Below are positions 49,609-62,704 of a stretch of DNA of 64,000 nt, piece by piece. Position 1 is the first letter of the stretch; every line of letters begins with the position of its first letter. The translations under genes were made by a program, and so were the position numbers. The notes beneath the pieces were generated by a model that was not told the DNA's origin, ran no database searches, and saw only the letters and a list, made by a program, of their open reading frames with translations. The DNA is from Metallyticus violacea (taxonomy: Eukaryota > Arthropoda > Insecta > Mantodea > Metallyticidae): contig CM060838.1 in assembly GCA_030762175.1 (NCBI GenBank), positions 17,405,501 to 17,469,500 on the forward strand, read 5' to 3'.

Positions 49609-49632
49609 TTAGGTTAAGTTAGGTTAGGTTAT
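49609..49632 (+). repeat. Short interstitial TTAGG-like run
   Basis: TTAGGTTAAGTTAGGTTAGG contains three TTAGG-type units with one variant unit. TTAGG is the usual insect telomere unit. Confidence 0.6.
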
Positions 49633-50085
49633 GTAGAAGAGAATTTTTTTCCGACACGTATGGCTTAATGTAAGTCAAAACCAATATAAGTTTGATCATT
49701 TTGATAAAATGATTTAATTAAATTAAGTAAAAAAATAAGTATGTTAATCAGATAGTTTATTACAATTAATTAATCATTCAGAATGTTTCCTAAGGATCAA
49801 CCAGTATTTCTTGCAAAAATAATTATTATATTGTTTAAACACTCCATAAAGTCATGTGTGACAAAGTACTGGTGATGATTTTTCCTTAGCAGAACAGCTG
49901 CACTTGCAGTTGGCCACAGGTGGCCGAGTTCTGCAGTTCTTTCTAGTTCCCTCGCTTGAAAGCCGACCGGGAAGCCGGAGGAGAGATCAGTGCGAGTATA
50001 ACTGGGCACGTACGAACGTGCTCTTGTGCGTTGTGTGAAGGTATATTAAGCATTCATTAGGGGACGCAATACAGTGTATCCATTA
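49633..50085. other. Non-coding stretch, GC-richer patch
   Basis: The segment 49890-50035 is richer in G and C than its surroundings and could be the leader of the family-B relic that follows, but I see no matching terminal repeat. Confidence 0.35.
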
Positions 50086-50572
50086 CGTTAATATGACTCA
50101 ATTCAGGTATTCTATTCCCCAAAGAGTATTTATTTACGACTCTTACGTACATACAGAATCACCTGGTGATTTATGTTTCAAGAGAGATTCCCTGATATTC
50201 AACTTCCAAATCGAAGTTCGATTCACAGATTAGCAAATAAAATTCGTGAACGGGAAGAGTTCTCGATTAAAAAAACAGTACAGTACTCACAAAAGAAATG
50301 TTAGATAACATTAGTCATGGTCTGGAACGTTCCCCAAAAAAGCACCTGACAGTCATCATTAACAAATGGCCCCCTCGGTCTCCCGATTCGACACCCAGCG
50401 ATTTATATAAATTTACACACATTGGTCGAAATGAAAAATACCATTCGTGAAGAAATGCCCTTCCATTTTTCAGATGAAATTGCACATAGCTAATTTCATA
50501 AGCCGATGCTAAAGTGAAATGAATGCAGGCCGTTCCAGCATCTTCTTGCCTGATCATGATGAGTAAATGTAT
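50086..50572 (+). pseudogene. Family-B transposase relic, copy 2, internally deleted
   Basis: The plus strand opens QRVFIYDSYVHTES, the N-terminal motif of this insect transposase family, then FPDIQLPNRSSIHRLANKIR, the same helix as in the 34.8 kb copy. After a short run (LERSPKKHL by frame change) it jumps to NKWPPRSPDSTPSDLY, the third catalytic motif, so the middle of the gene is missing. It ends RPFQHLLA and a stop near 50550, the same terminal residues as copy 1. Several frame breaks are present. The 80-codon minus-strand frame here is antisense noise. Confidence 0.8.
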
Positions 50573-51307
50573 CTTTTAAGTGTTTAATTGTTAGTAATAG
50601 CACACCTGACAATCATAGCTATCTCGACTCCATTCAGACTGAACCGACCTACGGACCTATAGGCCGTTACGCATGAAGCGGTACCGAGAAAGAAAAATCA
50701 TCATTACTACCGATACACATAATTGTCGCTGTGTTCGCCATGTTAATCATAAACAGAAAAAGACATTATATTTTTGTATTCCTACAGGCACCTAATTCTA
50801 GTGAGGAATATCAAGAGTAAATTAAAAAAAAAATGCTATCCTGGGTACCCTAAAGCAATGCCGCATACAGAGTAAATATCTGTGCAAATTTCTATAAATT
50901 TGTAAACGGGCGACACAGTAATTTGGGAGTTAGTCAAACTTCGAGATCAACGCTTGAACATTAAAACAACAAAATTAATTATTTTAAGTTATTTCTGGTG
51001 ATAGGCCATGTTTAATATAGTTAATATAGTATATAGTTTACTCAGAGCTAGGGAAACGGCAGCTATATTTTTACATAAAACGCGTATACCACCTGGTTTA
51101 AATCTTAAGTATTAATTTTTTCCCCACACACTCTTATTGCTAGTTTCATCTGTTTCCATGCATAACGTCACCTTCCATACTCAATATTTACTTTTATCAC
51201 CTTCACTTGTCTTCTTACCATAGAAGAACTCAACGAGTTCGAAATATAGCGATTACAAGTGTGACTTTCTCTTAATGTTTTATCCTTTTCTGTTTTTATA
51301 ATTACTG

Positions 51308-51311
<4 letters not shown>
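50573..51311. other. Non-coding stretch, nothing recognised
   Basis: No supported features. Confidence 0.4.
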
Positions 51312-51353
<42 letters not shown>

Positions 51354-51359
51354 CATGGC
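51312..51359. repeat. (TA)n microsatellite
   Basis: About 24 TA units. Confidence 0.95.
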
Positions 51360-54219
51360 CTATCCCCTTTCAGAATTTCTCTAGTTTGAACTGGAAGACT
51401 ACGCTATTCACTTAATTGTGTAACTCGAGAATTTTAACCCTGCTTGGTGTCCAGCAATTCCAATTATATATCATTATATTCGCTTAATTTTAATAATTAT
51501 TTTTAAGTTAGTTACCGTATTTTATTATTAATGTATAGGTTAAAAGAGTATATACAATATAAGTAACTAACATCCTTTATTTATTGAAGTAATCATGATA
51601 GTAATTTCAGCTAGATGTTACGTCAGATTGGAAAAAGGTGAGAAGAAACTATTAATTTCTAATTCTTTATTTTCTTCCTCCTCCACCCTGGCACATGTTT
51701 TTGGTAAACATACCAGAAGCCCAGAATTACAAGCCGGATTAGTGCGTAGAGCTTAGTGTGTGTTTATTTAAGTTTGTGTTATTCCAATGTAGTACCACAA
51801 GAAACTTACTGTAATTTGGGGGTAATCACCCAGACATTGCAGTAGGCGTTTCAGAAATAGCTTTGGCAAATACGATATCTTCAGCCGTGCGCTGTTCACT
51901 GTTGGCGTGATCCCTTCTTGTTATGGTTCGAGTATGACTAAGGCTACTACCAGGAACTATCAGAAATTTCCGCCGTAATCCATATGTACTATATAATGCG
52001 CTTAAATTGAACATTATCTTTTAGTATTCTGTTAATAAATTTCTGTAAGTAAAATGCCCCTTTACAAAATACAAAACATGTATAAGATGCAATGAATGAT
52101 GAGTTTGTCATAAAAAGTAATTAAATAACATTTTTCTCCTACCATCGTTGCTATAAATTAAGATGTGTACAAAATATTTCACGGTCTATCCTTTCGGCAA
52201 AGAAAGTTAGTTGCGATTAACAGAGGTACTTTCTTTTAATTAATTTTGTACTTTTATTTTTAGGAGCATAGATGAGTGGTTTTTACGAATGGATGAAAGC
52301 AACTGCATATATCCAAGTAATATGGTTTAAGTATTAGTTAACCTCGTCGATGCGGCCTTTGCAGAATAATCATAGCTCGTTATTCTATAGCGGTAATTAA
52401 GACGAGTTAGTAGTAATTAAAAAATCAAAAAGAAAAATCTTTGCCTCATTATTAGTGCATCACCATTTTCCGGCATAAGTCTTTGCAAAATAGAAATAAT
52501 TGTTAAATAGCTGCAAAACCTAGCACACTAAAGAACAACATTTTAAAAATACTTTAGATAAGTTTTTTTAAAAACCTAGCAATACCAAAAATTATTTAAT
52601 CATTTTCTTATTTATTATGATAACATATTTACAACTTCTCTCTCTAATACTACATAGAAAAATGTAGCTCCTTACCGGGGACAATCTGGGGCACATTGTC
52701 CTTAGCTGTATTCGTGACCAATGCAGCAGCAGATAAGCATGTCGTTACGAACTGCTAGAGCAGTGCCCGCCCCCAGTCATTGTAATTGCACAGGAATTTT
52801 TTCTTATCAAAAACACACTCACAACAATAACACTTTACTACACTCCAAACACTTTGTCGCCAGCACTTCGACTTTACGTTATCACAGAAAAAATTAACCA
52901 ACAAAATAACCCACAAACTAAAAATTTAACAAGACACCACTGAAAGCTAGTTTCACTAACCCCAACGGATGACTGTTATATTTTCTTTCCGGCTTGGGGT
53001 ATAGCGATTTTCCGCGACCATCCAGGGTCGATCTCTGACGACAACTGAGCCCGCCATGGCGACATGCAGAGGCATCTGCTGGCAAGTTCGCTAAACCTTA
53101 GCCGCCATGTTTATGGCGTCACAAGTCCCGTGGCCAAGCGCGCACACACATATACTCCATAGTCTATTGTGGAGAGGGGGTTGATCAATAAAATTAAGGG
53201 AAAGGAGGAGAAACAGGGCAAAGCATCGGGACGTTACGCATGTGAAAACTTTTTAGGTTCAAAAAACAGAATCGTTCAACAGGTACATAAGAAGAAACAG
53301 AAAAAAGGAGTGCGCACGTTCCCTTTTGCATGTCTTCCTTATACAAAAGAGTAAGAAAATGACGTTATATATTTTGGTGCTATAATTACCCGCACCTTTA
53401 TCGTCATTAGTAATTATTTTATCAATTCTTTTAATTTTGTATATATAGTAATATTTTGTTATTCCTAAAATGTTCAGTGTTACCATAACTATAGTCACAA
53501 ACATTACATCTATGCCCATGTTTTCAAAACATTAATTGCTGGAATTAGCGGACCCGGGTTCAATTCTGGGTAGAACTAAGATTAAAATTCACTCACTCTA
53601 AATAGGCGAATCCTGGGTAACTTAGGTGGCGAAGGACTCCGTGCTCTGTTGTAAATCAATTCAGTTCATCTTATGTAACATCTATGACAATTGTACAGGA
53701 TGTTAAATCTTACTAGAAGACGCTATGGCTATCATAACCTCCATTGCAACTACAGCACTTTTTTATTTTCTCTCTGGTACTTCGTTTCATTTCCCAATTA
53801 TTTTCAACTCTCAAAGCTTATAGAATGATAAAAAGAAACATAAGGCGTCCTTTCAAAAGAGGTTAGTCTACACCATTTCGTCGAAAAGGAAACCGAAATT
53901 CATTTAAACGTCAATAATTTGTACTTGCCTACTGTTAGTTCTATGTTGTCAGCGTCATTAGCCATCACTGCAAAAGGAACAACAAAAATAACAAACATTT
54001 GAGAGAAAGCTCATTAGAAACTCTTTAGAATAAAAATAACGCTAGACATAGACACAATAAAGCAGTTTAAGCCCGGAGTGAGCAGTACACTGAGAAAGCA
54101 CAGAAAAGAGTTAGGCCCCATTCATAACGAAAATTTATCGTAAACATAATAAAATAAACGTAACGCGTAAACTTTGTAGTATGTAGACATTCACAAAAAA
54201 GACAAACGAAGTATTATCC

Positions 54220-54220
<1 letters not shown>
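51360..54220. other. Non-coding stretch with one possible SINE trace
   Basis: At 53545-53640, GACCCGGGTTCAATTCTGGG resembles a pol III B box and is followed by a GGCGAATCCTGGGTAACTTA stretch like the SINE-2 core, suggesting a decayed tRNA-derived SINE. Otherwise nothing is recognised. Confidence 0.4.
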
Positions 54221-54290
<70 letters not shown>

Positions 54291-54291
54291 C
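54221..54291. repeat. (AAT)n microsatellite
   Basis: About 23 uninterrupted TAA units, the longest of this class in the window. Confidence 0.96.
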
Positions 54292-54419
54292 TAAGGTCCA
54301 CTAACAGCTGATTGAAAATCCATGCTTCTGAGCAGACATTGATAACGTTTATGCATACACAAAGTGCAATGACTAATTTTCTTGAAATAATATATTTAAA
54401 AAGTCGATTATTTCAACTT

Positions 54420-55910
54420 ACAATCTCGGACGGATCCGCCTGGGGCCTTAAACTACATATTAGCCATTGACTTTGCTGCTATAATTGGGTGCCAGATATC
54501 TTACGGCGCCATTGTTTGATGGCAGACAACTTTAAAAACCACTAGCAGATAAGTTTAACAAGCTACAGAGATTAGCGTGTCTTTGTGTTACAGAGGCCTT
54601 CGAAAGCACACCAAACATAGCACTGGAGACTCTGTTAGGCCTCCCTCCCATGTATTTACAAGCGGAGGCCTAGACTCACGGCTCATCGCTTGTTACCCGC
54701 AGGAAATTTGTGAAGTAGCTTTGCTGAAACCGGACGTACTTCCATCCTAAATTTCCTAGAAATTTCAGAAGTGAGGATAAGGTCAGGTCTAATGAATACT
54801 CAATACTGCAATTTCCCTCCATTTAGGGTTGTTCTCGAATATAGAGACAACTGGGTGGAAGGAACTATGCCAAAACAAGAAGGTAATCAAATTATTTGAT
54901 ACCATATGGAATATTGTATGATATGATGCATCCCGCAAAGGGGTACAATCGAATGCAGGAATATAGCAGCACACGAATACATAGGCCGATTTCCAAAAAC
55001 TAATTTCAGTACAAGCCTTGGTAAATATTGTATAGTTTTTGAGGCAGAGGTTTATGCCATCCTGAACTGTGCCTATAGAGAACTGGAGGAAAGGAATTCT
55101 CAACCTCTTAGATAGTCAAAGCGCACTAAAAGAATTTTCCTCTGACCAGATACGATCTAGACTGGTATGGGAATGTCAAAACGCCTTGTTTTCCCTGGCA
55201 TCCTGCAACAGTCTCGAACTGCGGTGGGTTTCGGGGCATCAGGGCATTTATGGGAATGAAATGGCCGATGAGCTGACAAAAAGGGAAGCTGACATACCGT
55301 TTCTTGGCCCTAGGCCCGTGATCGGAATCAGTACTTACACTGCTAAGACCGCAATCAAAACATAAATTGGGGACAAGCATCAACTAAGGTGGTAAACCTG
55401 TCCTGGACAGATTCAAACTAGGAAATTCACCCTAGGCCCTAGCAAGAATATCTTCTCGTCTCTTCTCCAATTGGATAGAAGAGGAACGAGAAAAATATTT
55501 ACTGAACATGGTCACTTCTGAAACAGCTACGAAAAGTGGTCTCCATAAAGATGAACCCACTTGCAGACTGTGTAAAAGGACGAGGAATCCGCCTCGCATG
55601 TCCTGTTTGAGTGTTCAATCCTGGAAAGAAAGAGACTCGTTCTCTCTACAACCAGGAAACATCTAGGAAAAGATGCCAACATTGGAACCAAAATACTGCA
55701 ACTTGTATAAGGAATGGATTTTGGTAAACAATGAAGGTACCTCTCTCAAAAGGGTAGCACAATAAGCCTTAAGGATGACTACTGGAGTACATTTCAAAAA
55801 TCCATCAAATCCCCCTGATATCTTATCTCATCTAATCTACAATCTCGGAAAATTGTAATAAATATTATCATATCCCCTAAATCAAAGAAGAATTGACCAG
55901 GGGGATTTTC
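54420..55910 (+). pseudogene. Non-LTR retrotransposon ORF2 3' half with RNase H
   Basis: The plus strand carries, in order, a segment after the reverse transcriptase (ITYGAIVWW-like, degraded), NKLQRLACLCVTEAFESTPN and LETLLGLPPMYLQAEA (54555-54672), then an RNase H domain. Its active-site pieces are FEAEVYAILNC (Glu, near 55030-55060), LLDSQSALKEF (Asp, 55105-55137) and WVSGHQGIYGNEMADELTK (His and final Asp, near 55225-55280). A CRLC ... SHVLFEC zinc-knuckle-like end follows near 55560-55615 across a frameshift. This is the layout of insect R1/Jockey-group elements with RNase H. The longest clean frame is 55069-55365; the rest is broken by stops and shifts, and the reverse transcriptase itself is missing. 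Confidence 0.85.
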
Positions 55911-56629
55911 ATAATTCATTAAGCGAAATGAGAGAAAACGATTCACTGCAATTTCGAAAACACTTCACATGAAATTAAACGCCACCAATTTCCTTTCAAA
56001 ATTGCAGCTTTATACAATCTATTCTTGTCTTACAAGCAAGTATAGGTTTACTTTCCCTTCTTTACGAATTCTATATTTAACTGATGAAAATATTTTCCTA
56101 ATTAACTATTAAAACTATTAGACATCAATGATATTGAAGCTAGGAATATTCCGACTTCTTAGATATTGAATTTGGCTCTTATATAATTGATATAAGGCAA
56201 TTACTTTTTCGTTCATCGACGCCATTCTGTCAACAGAACAACAATGAGTTCTGATTGGTTGATTTATTGTCAAAGACGAAGATCCTTGGACTCGCAAGCT
56301 TCTATGTTTTATGTTTATGTTATTCATTGTGAACGGTTCCATTACAATACATATCATCTAGTTCTTACGCTAATTTTTCATTGTGAATTACTCCTTAAAT
56401 TCGGATGATTGCTACTCTTGTATTCAACACTTCCAGCAAATGCCTCTAAATATGTTCATTTGCTTTGTCTGTCGCAAGATACGAGCTAAATTACAGACGT
56501 GCATTATTTGTCTCATATTCTTGTAGCTTCAGATGTTCTTTATTCTGTAGATGCGCATGATAGGACACAATAGCCTTTTGGTGAAGTAAATGGCTGCAGT
56601 GATGTAGGGAAAATAACCTGGGAATTAGA

Positions 56630-57000
56630 AGGTTTAAGGCAGCGTGTTTCCAACAGGGCAACCCAGCCGATAACGCTTGGGATTTGCATTCGGGAGGTCC
56701 GTGGTCCAAATCCCTTGAGGCCAGTCATCTTGACTTTGGATATTTTTGTGGTTTCCTCTGGTCTCAGGCGATGATAGGATTGACCTTTCCTTTGCCACGA
56801 ATTTTCCGCTCTCCCATTTCATTCCTTTGGATCTGTTGCAGGTCGAAAGTGCCAAGCGAGGTGAGCTACTCTTGTGTTCGGTGTGGCGGTGGCTTGCACG
56901 TTGGTAAAAAGTTGTCTTGACTTAGGTGAGATAATACCGCACCTAGGCCCTGGTCTCCTAGCTTCTATCTCACTTCCTCTCTTCCTACGAGGGTATTATT
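56630..57000 (+). repeat. SINE-3, tRNA-derived
   Basis: An A-box-like CAGCCGATAACGCTTGGG is followed about 40 bases on by the B box GTGGTCCAAATCCC. The body then reads TGGTTTCCTCTGGTCTCAGG, a feature common to several insect SINE families, and ends near a TTAGGTGAGATAATACCGCA stretch. Four short minus-strand frames and one plus-strand frame over it are shadows. Only one copy is in the window. Confidence 0.6.
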
Positions 57001-58735
57001 GACGAATAGTTCTAATCCTTCATCCATAAACATATCAAGGTGCCTTAGAAAGTTAAGAACTGTCCACACCGCCGGGTATTTCAGAGTCACTCGCATATTA
57101 CAGTCGCATGCTTTTCATTCCAATTTTCGAATCCCCTGTGAGATGTAAGACACGCCCTAGGGCACAATATGATAGCTCATAACCAAAAATACCACCCAGA
57201 AAGCAATTTTGACAGGTTTTCAGACTAATCGTAGCATTGTCGCTCTGAAAGGATTAGACGTTCAATAAATTAATTATTCCGAATTTTAAATTGCTGATCT
57301 ATTATGAAAAGTGTATCATTTAATGTTCGTATAGAAAAGTATGATATGCGTTATATTCATTATGAAAATGATACCATTTCATTTCATTTCATTGTCTTGC
57401 ATTTCCATTCGATATTGGCCATTATCCTTATGGAGGCGTGGAGCTAAAAAGGGGTTCTCTTCAAACTCCTCTTTGGAAGCACCAGGTTTGCGAAATGCTG
57501 CATAATATGTTGCTGTATTTTGAATAATGTACCTTGAATTTGGTGTTTCATTCCCAAGCAGCCGTTTTCAAAAGATGTCTAATATTTCTTTTACTCTACC
57601 ACACTCAACTACATTCTATAATTTTGGAGAATTTCCTGAAAATAAAGCTATTCAAATAGTAGTACTCTGTACAAATTAGTCTACTCGAGTATAGCCCATA
57701 TAATTTTATGACAAATTTGCAACTGTTAAATCGGCAAATACTTCAAAAGAATATCATTTCTATTCGTACATACATTTTAATACATTAATAAGATTAATAT
57801 GAGTATTTTTGTAGTTTTGTAGCAGTTTCTAATTTATCAGGGAAAGTTTCAGAGTTAAGTAAATTGTTCACAATCAATTTTTTATATTTATGAGCAAGAG
57901 AAGGTTCAACTGCTATGAAAATAAAAGTATTTATAGGGCAAAAATTATATAGAAATTAAAAAAAGATTTTTTTAATTAATCTTAAGATAAAAAATCACAA
58001 AAATGCCAAAATTTAGCATAAGGGCATATGATGTATATTTTGAGGAAACAAACATTTTGCATAAAGTAATTTGAATACAATTTCTGTATCAATATTATAT
58101 CTAATTATTTCATAACTTTCAATATGCAGTAATTTACAACTTCGTCTCAGAGATATAAAAAGAATAAGTAAAGTTGCTATATATTTGAACATTACTTAAA
58201 TTTACAGTAAAACAATAAATTCAAATGCATCGAACATGCATATTTTATTCATCGTTACAGAAATATTGTGAAAATGAATCCAACATTGCTCAACACTGCA
58301 CCAGTTTTTAATTGCACCTTAGAGGAAAACTTGGAGAAAAGTGAAAGAGTTCCTAAAATTTAGATAAGCTTTGAATATAAGTTATATCTAAACATGAAGG
58401 GATAATGAAGTGAATAATAAAATAATAAAGTTATCAAACAAATACGGGGCGATCCAATGAACTATGAACCAACTTTTTCCATTGAACATTGTGGATCTGA
58501 TAATGGTTGAGTTCAGCTCTGTTCTTACGAATGGGGTGATTTGTTCAGTATTTAATTGCGAAGTGAATTATAGTTAAGTACTTTTTTTCTACTGCACAGC
58601 GTATAATTATTTATGATTCATATTTGTTAACTCAGTCAGCTCGTTAAGTTCCAAAATGACTTTAAGAATAATTCCTGAGTGCAAAAATTCCAGGCCTTAA
58701 AACAAATCATAACCTTTATAATAAATTACAAAATA
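57001..58735. other. AT-rich non-coding stretch
   Basis: Nothing recognised. Confidence 0.4.
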
Positions 58736-59206
58736 ATGTTATTGGAGTCTGAAAAATATAATTTCGTTTATGAAGTGCCCCTCCATGACGAATAAATTTG
58801 TGTGAAAAACATTTTAGGACCATTTTTTTTTTTTTTCATAGCAACTCTTGATGCCATCACATATATGAATAAAATCTTCCCCGTTCTTTTAGAGGATTTA
58901 GGGAGTATTTAAAAAAAACTGTGCCACATCTCATATAGCTAATATATCGATGAGAGAAATTAATGATTTCAGAATTACAGAGTTATTAGCAAGGATTTGT
59001 GGCCCCCTTGACCCCTAGCGACTTTTATCTCTGAAATAAAAAGAAGTGTTGTATACAAAATAAACTCATATACCCAGGAAGAATTGAAACAGAAAATAGT
59101 CAGCATTACTCAAGATGAACTACAGCAAGTAATAAAGAAATTTTTAAAGAGGTACCAAAAATGAATGGACAACGAAAGTACCCAGTTACAGCATTTCATT
59201 TTATAA
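58736..59206 (+). pseudogene. Family-B transposase relic, copy 3, C-terminal part
   Basis: On the plus strand SEKYNFVYEVPLHDE and ILGPFFFFF correspond to the segment after the first catalytic motif. CHISYS, YIDERN and VISKDLWPP follow (frame shifts between), then a decayed SPDLTPCDFYL region reading LTPSDFYL. The C-terminal helix IVSITQDELQQVIKKFLKRY and a terminal LQHF match the ends of copies 1 and 2. It has numerous stops and a poly-T insertion at about 58826-58837. Confidence 0.75.
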
Positions 59207-61167
59207 AATGGCTAAGTAAAACATCTTAAAATAGTTAAAGAAAGTATTGTATGGTTGTTCAGCGCTGATCTACGAACCAGCAGACGACAATGAGCGTCTT
59301 TCTTACCTACAGGCAAAACAGAGCAAATGGGTTCATGGTTCATTGGGTCACTCTGTAAATACACATATTTTATATACGAGGATAAACCATATATTTATTG
59401 ACTCATCCGAAACAAAACCCTTTTATATCGGTGAGCTCAGTACTTAAATGTATTAAAATCGTTTCCATATGTTTACTGTCATTTCAAGTCGCTCTGTCAT
59501 TAGCATTAAGACAAACAATTTAGGGAAACTATTATTCTCTATTATCAGTTATTTATGTACTCCTCTACGAGGTCAGCTCATAAATCATCATCAGTATTTT
59601 ACGGTTTAATACTCTGATGCTCGTTACGGACTCATGTTAAAATAGCTTGCTAAACTCTTCTTACGCATTGCTTTGCAATCTAAAGTTGTTTTTGGTGTTC
59701 GGAATTCTTTCGTTCTTTCAACGCCTTCCTTCCAGTTGTCTATATTATTATATTTTAGCAATTAATTTAAAGATGTTTAATTCTTTCCTAATTTATTCTC
59801 TCCTCTTTTTTTTTTCCTTTTTAATCTCAAAGAGTGTATTCTGCAACATTCTTTAAAACTTTCATTTCAGTTATTTCTAGGATTTATCGTCTTCTTCTTT
59901 TTTTGTTAAGTTCAAAATGTATATCTATAAGAGCCATGGTTCAAAAAAATAATTTTATTTCTCATTTGCTTATTTCAGTGCTTTTTATATCGCACTTATA
60001 ATTATATTTATAAATTTTATAATTTATTTTTAAAATAAAAAGTACTTCAAGGGAGATAGTTAAAAGGTAGTTATATTATAGTTACCGTATAATATAATTT
60101 TGGCTCTTAAGTATTTGATTCTCTAAAGGCTACAACTGTTTTTTTTTTTTCTGAGGATATCGTCAAAGTATATTGTTGAATGTTGTTGCTAGTTTAAACA
60201 AATTCTTTGGTATTTTATTTTTGAGCTAGATATAATACTCTAATGGTTCGCAAATAACGCATCTGTACAGAGAGAGTCAGTATCCCTGTGACATGTTCGA
60301 AGGAAAGAGCTCGTAGATCTCGCAATGAGAAACTTTCTTTCTCTGACGTTTGATTTAGAAGTTATGCACCCCCGTTTGTTTATGTCTATGTGCATGCAAC
60401 CACCTGACATTGTCTTGTCCTCGTCGTGTACCTGTGTATGAATCGATGTGTATACAGTTTAATGAAAGCATTCATTGGAAATAAATGTCTACATTACGGG
60501 GAGGCTAGAGAAAACGGCCATAGACTTAATGTATTTTTTTTTTCTTTGAGGTCATAAGCAGATGTCATGTACACGCCCCAATTAGCATAAGATACGAATA
60601 GATTCAGCAAATATTCGCTGCCTGTGATCAAATGCGACACAAGCCTGAGATGTTGGTCAGAATCCGACAAGCAATACCACGACGGTGGAATCGTCAGAGG
60701 CCGGAAGTTAGGCAAAACGTCTTAATCTGGGCGGATATATTTAAGAGTGAGATAGAAATTAAATTATTTCCGTACATTTGGAATCGGTAGTGCCTGTTTT
60801 TATTTTGCTGCCCCCCCCCCCGCCTATTTGGAATTCTATTGCCTATTTTAAGGTTTAAAACTTTTTTTTGTCTATTTTGGATCATTATGAATTTTTTCTG
60901 CGATTATTTACGCATTTTTACAAGCACATAAAGAATGCAATATATCGAAGTAAATAAAAGTTATAAAAAGTAAATGGCACTCACAAAACTCACAACTCAA
61001 AATATCTATTGAGAATCTTTTCATGCATTTTTTTTTTTTTTCAAACAGGCAAAATCTTTCTCCTCAACTCATTCACTTAAGCTCTTTAAATAGCAGAACC
61101 TTCATTAACGAAAGGAACAACCTCGGGGACACGAATACTAGGAAATAGAGAGGATGAAGGAAGTACT
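59207..61167. other. AT-rich non-coding stretch
   Basis: It holds several short homopolymer T runs (59808, 60140, 60535, 61030) and a run of ten C at 60812, but no coding or repeat family signal. Confidence 0.4.
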
Positions 61168-61435
61168 GTAGTTTTGAATAATCCTGGCGAATGACCTTGT
61201 ATTGATCTGCGCGAGACAATTCTAGGAAATTTGTGGTGGGGGTAACTTATCAATTGCGTAAATATAACAAACAATTGAAACGAAACATATGAGAGCGGTA
61301 CAACTTGCTATAAACCGTCGCTAAAGTGTGTTCAGTGAGGAAGAGAGATACTAACCTGATTCCCCTGCAAACGCACAAGCAGAAAACGAACTAAACCAGA
61401 AACCATGCTCATTCGCCAGGACTATTCAAAGCTAC
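61168..61435. repeat. 26-bp inverted repeat pair, 216-bp spacer
   Basis: The left arm (61168-61193) begins GTAGTTTTGAATAATCC and the reverse-complemented right arm (61410-61435) begins GTAGCTTTGAATAGTCC. Both end TGGCGAATG, with two mismatches in 26. There is no transposase motif between them. It may be a small non-autonomous transposon or a local inversion duplicate. Confidence 0.75.
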
Positions 61436-62397
61436 TTCATCTTGATCAACATTTGCATGATATCATTAACGTTCTGCTATAACTGGTATGAGTCCTTCCG
61501 AAATAGCTTGTTTTAAATATGCTCCAATCACTTCAGTGGAAATAGAACGTTCTTTTTCCATGAAGAAAATTGTTTTCGTTGACAAGCGGCTGACTATGAC
61601 TGCTGGTACCTTGAATAAAGCATCTTATTGTTGCTTGTAACCAAGAAAAGTAAGCTTAAGTACTTTAATTAAATGGTAAAAAAAATATTAATTATCTTAA
61701 ATATCTGTTTTCATTAATAATGAGTGATAATACCCTCTGTTTTCAGTTTTAATAAACACTATTTCCAGTATTTTAAGTGCCTTATTGCCTGCCTATTTTA
61801 ACCAAAACAAAGGCTTGAACTTTCCGACTCTGGTAATCAGGTTTATGGCAAACACTTTAAAGACCTTCTGTATCAGGTCCCAAGGGTAAAGTAATAATAT
61901 AGTGTCATAATTGTTAAATGCTCTTAACACCTATGTATGCCTACGTCAGAGATAATGGAACGTTTAACAAAAAATATTTCACATTGTGAAAGCTATCACT
62001 ACTCCGAACTTGTCACAGAGGTTTTCACTTATCCTGTATTTCTATTTTCAGTTTTAATATTTCAATCTAATTATATCTGTCAAGAATTATAATGTCGTCT
62101 ATTTATATTAAGTAATAAGTTGTAAAAGACACTCCTATCGTATTCCTCTCTAAGATTATCATATTTTCTATCTTTCTCATTCTTATATCTTATTTTCTAT
62201 ATACACCATCAAATGTAGGAGTATGCTTTTTAAAATCTGAACAAGACCTTTCCTACATTTTTTTAGGATTTCTGATATTATATTCCCTTGTATTATATTA
62301 AGGGCTTTAACATGATAATATAAATTATAAAACAAGTATTCAATTATTTATCACGGTTAATAACAAATAGAATTTCAAAGCACGCTTTCCCATTTTC
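61436..62397. other. AT-rich non-coding stretch
   Basis: Nothing recognised. Confidence 0.4.
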
Positions 62398-62704
62398 CTA
62401 CAAATGCTTCACATAACCTCCGTGTTTGTCGTACGCCCGTTGCCATATATGAAGGAGCCTGGCGCCGTCAATACCGACATTTTCCCGAATGGAGCGCAAT
62501 GACCGCTCTATTGCTGCTCATGTTGAGAATCTTTGACCTCGCAAGGGTTCCTTCATCTTCCGAATCAGGTCAAAATTGCAAGGCGACACATCGGAAGGGT
62601 ATGGTGAATGTTCCAGCATCCCCCATGTCCATATCTGCGTAAGTGAAGCATCAATAGCAGCTAAGTGAAAGCGACCATTTGCGCCAAATTGCAAATCATA
62701 AGTA
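62398..62704 (-). pseudogene. Mariner-like transposase C-terminus, family E
   Basis: The minus strand encodes HLAAIDASLTQIWTWGMLEH, then SPYPSDVSPCNFDLIRKMKE and PLRGQRF, the region around the third catalytic motif (normally PYSPD-x-SPCDFDLF; the last Asp is changed to Asn here). One stop follows, then IERSLRSIRENVGIDGARLL and a tail ending GGYVKHL before a stop at 62398. It breaks off at the boundary of the family-D element at 62705. The altered acidic residue and the stop make it inactive. Confidence 0.8.
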
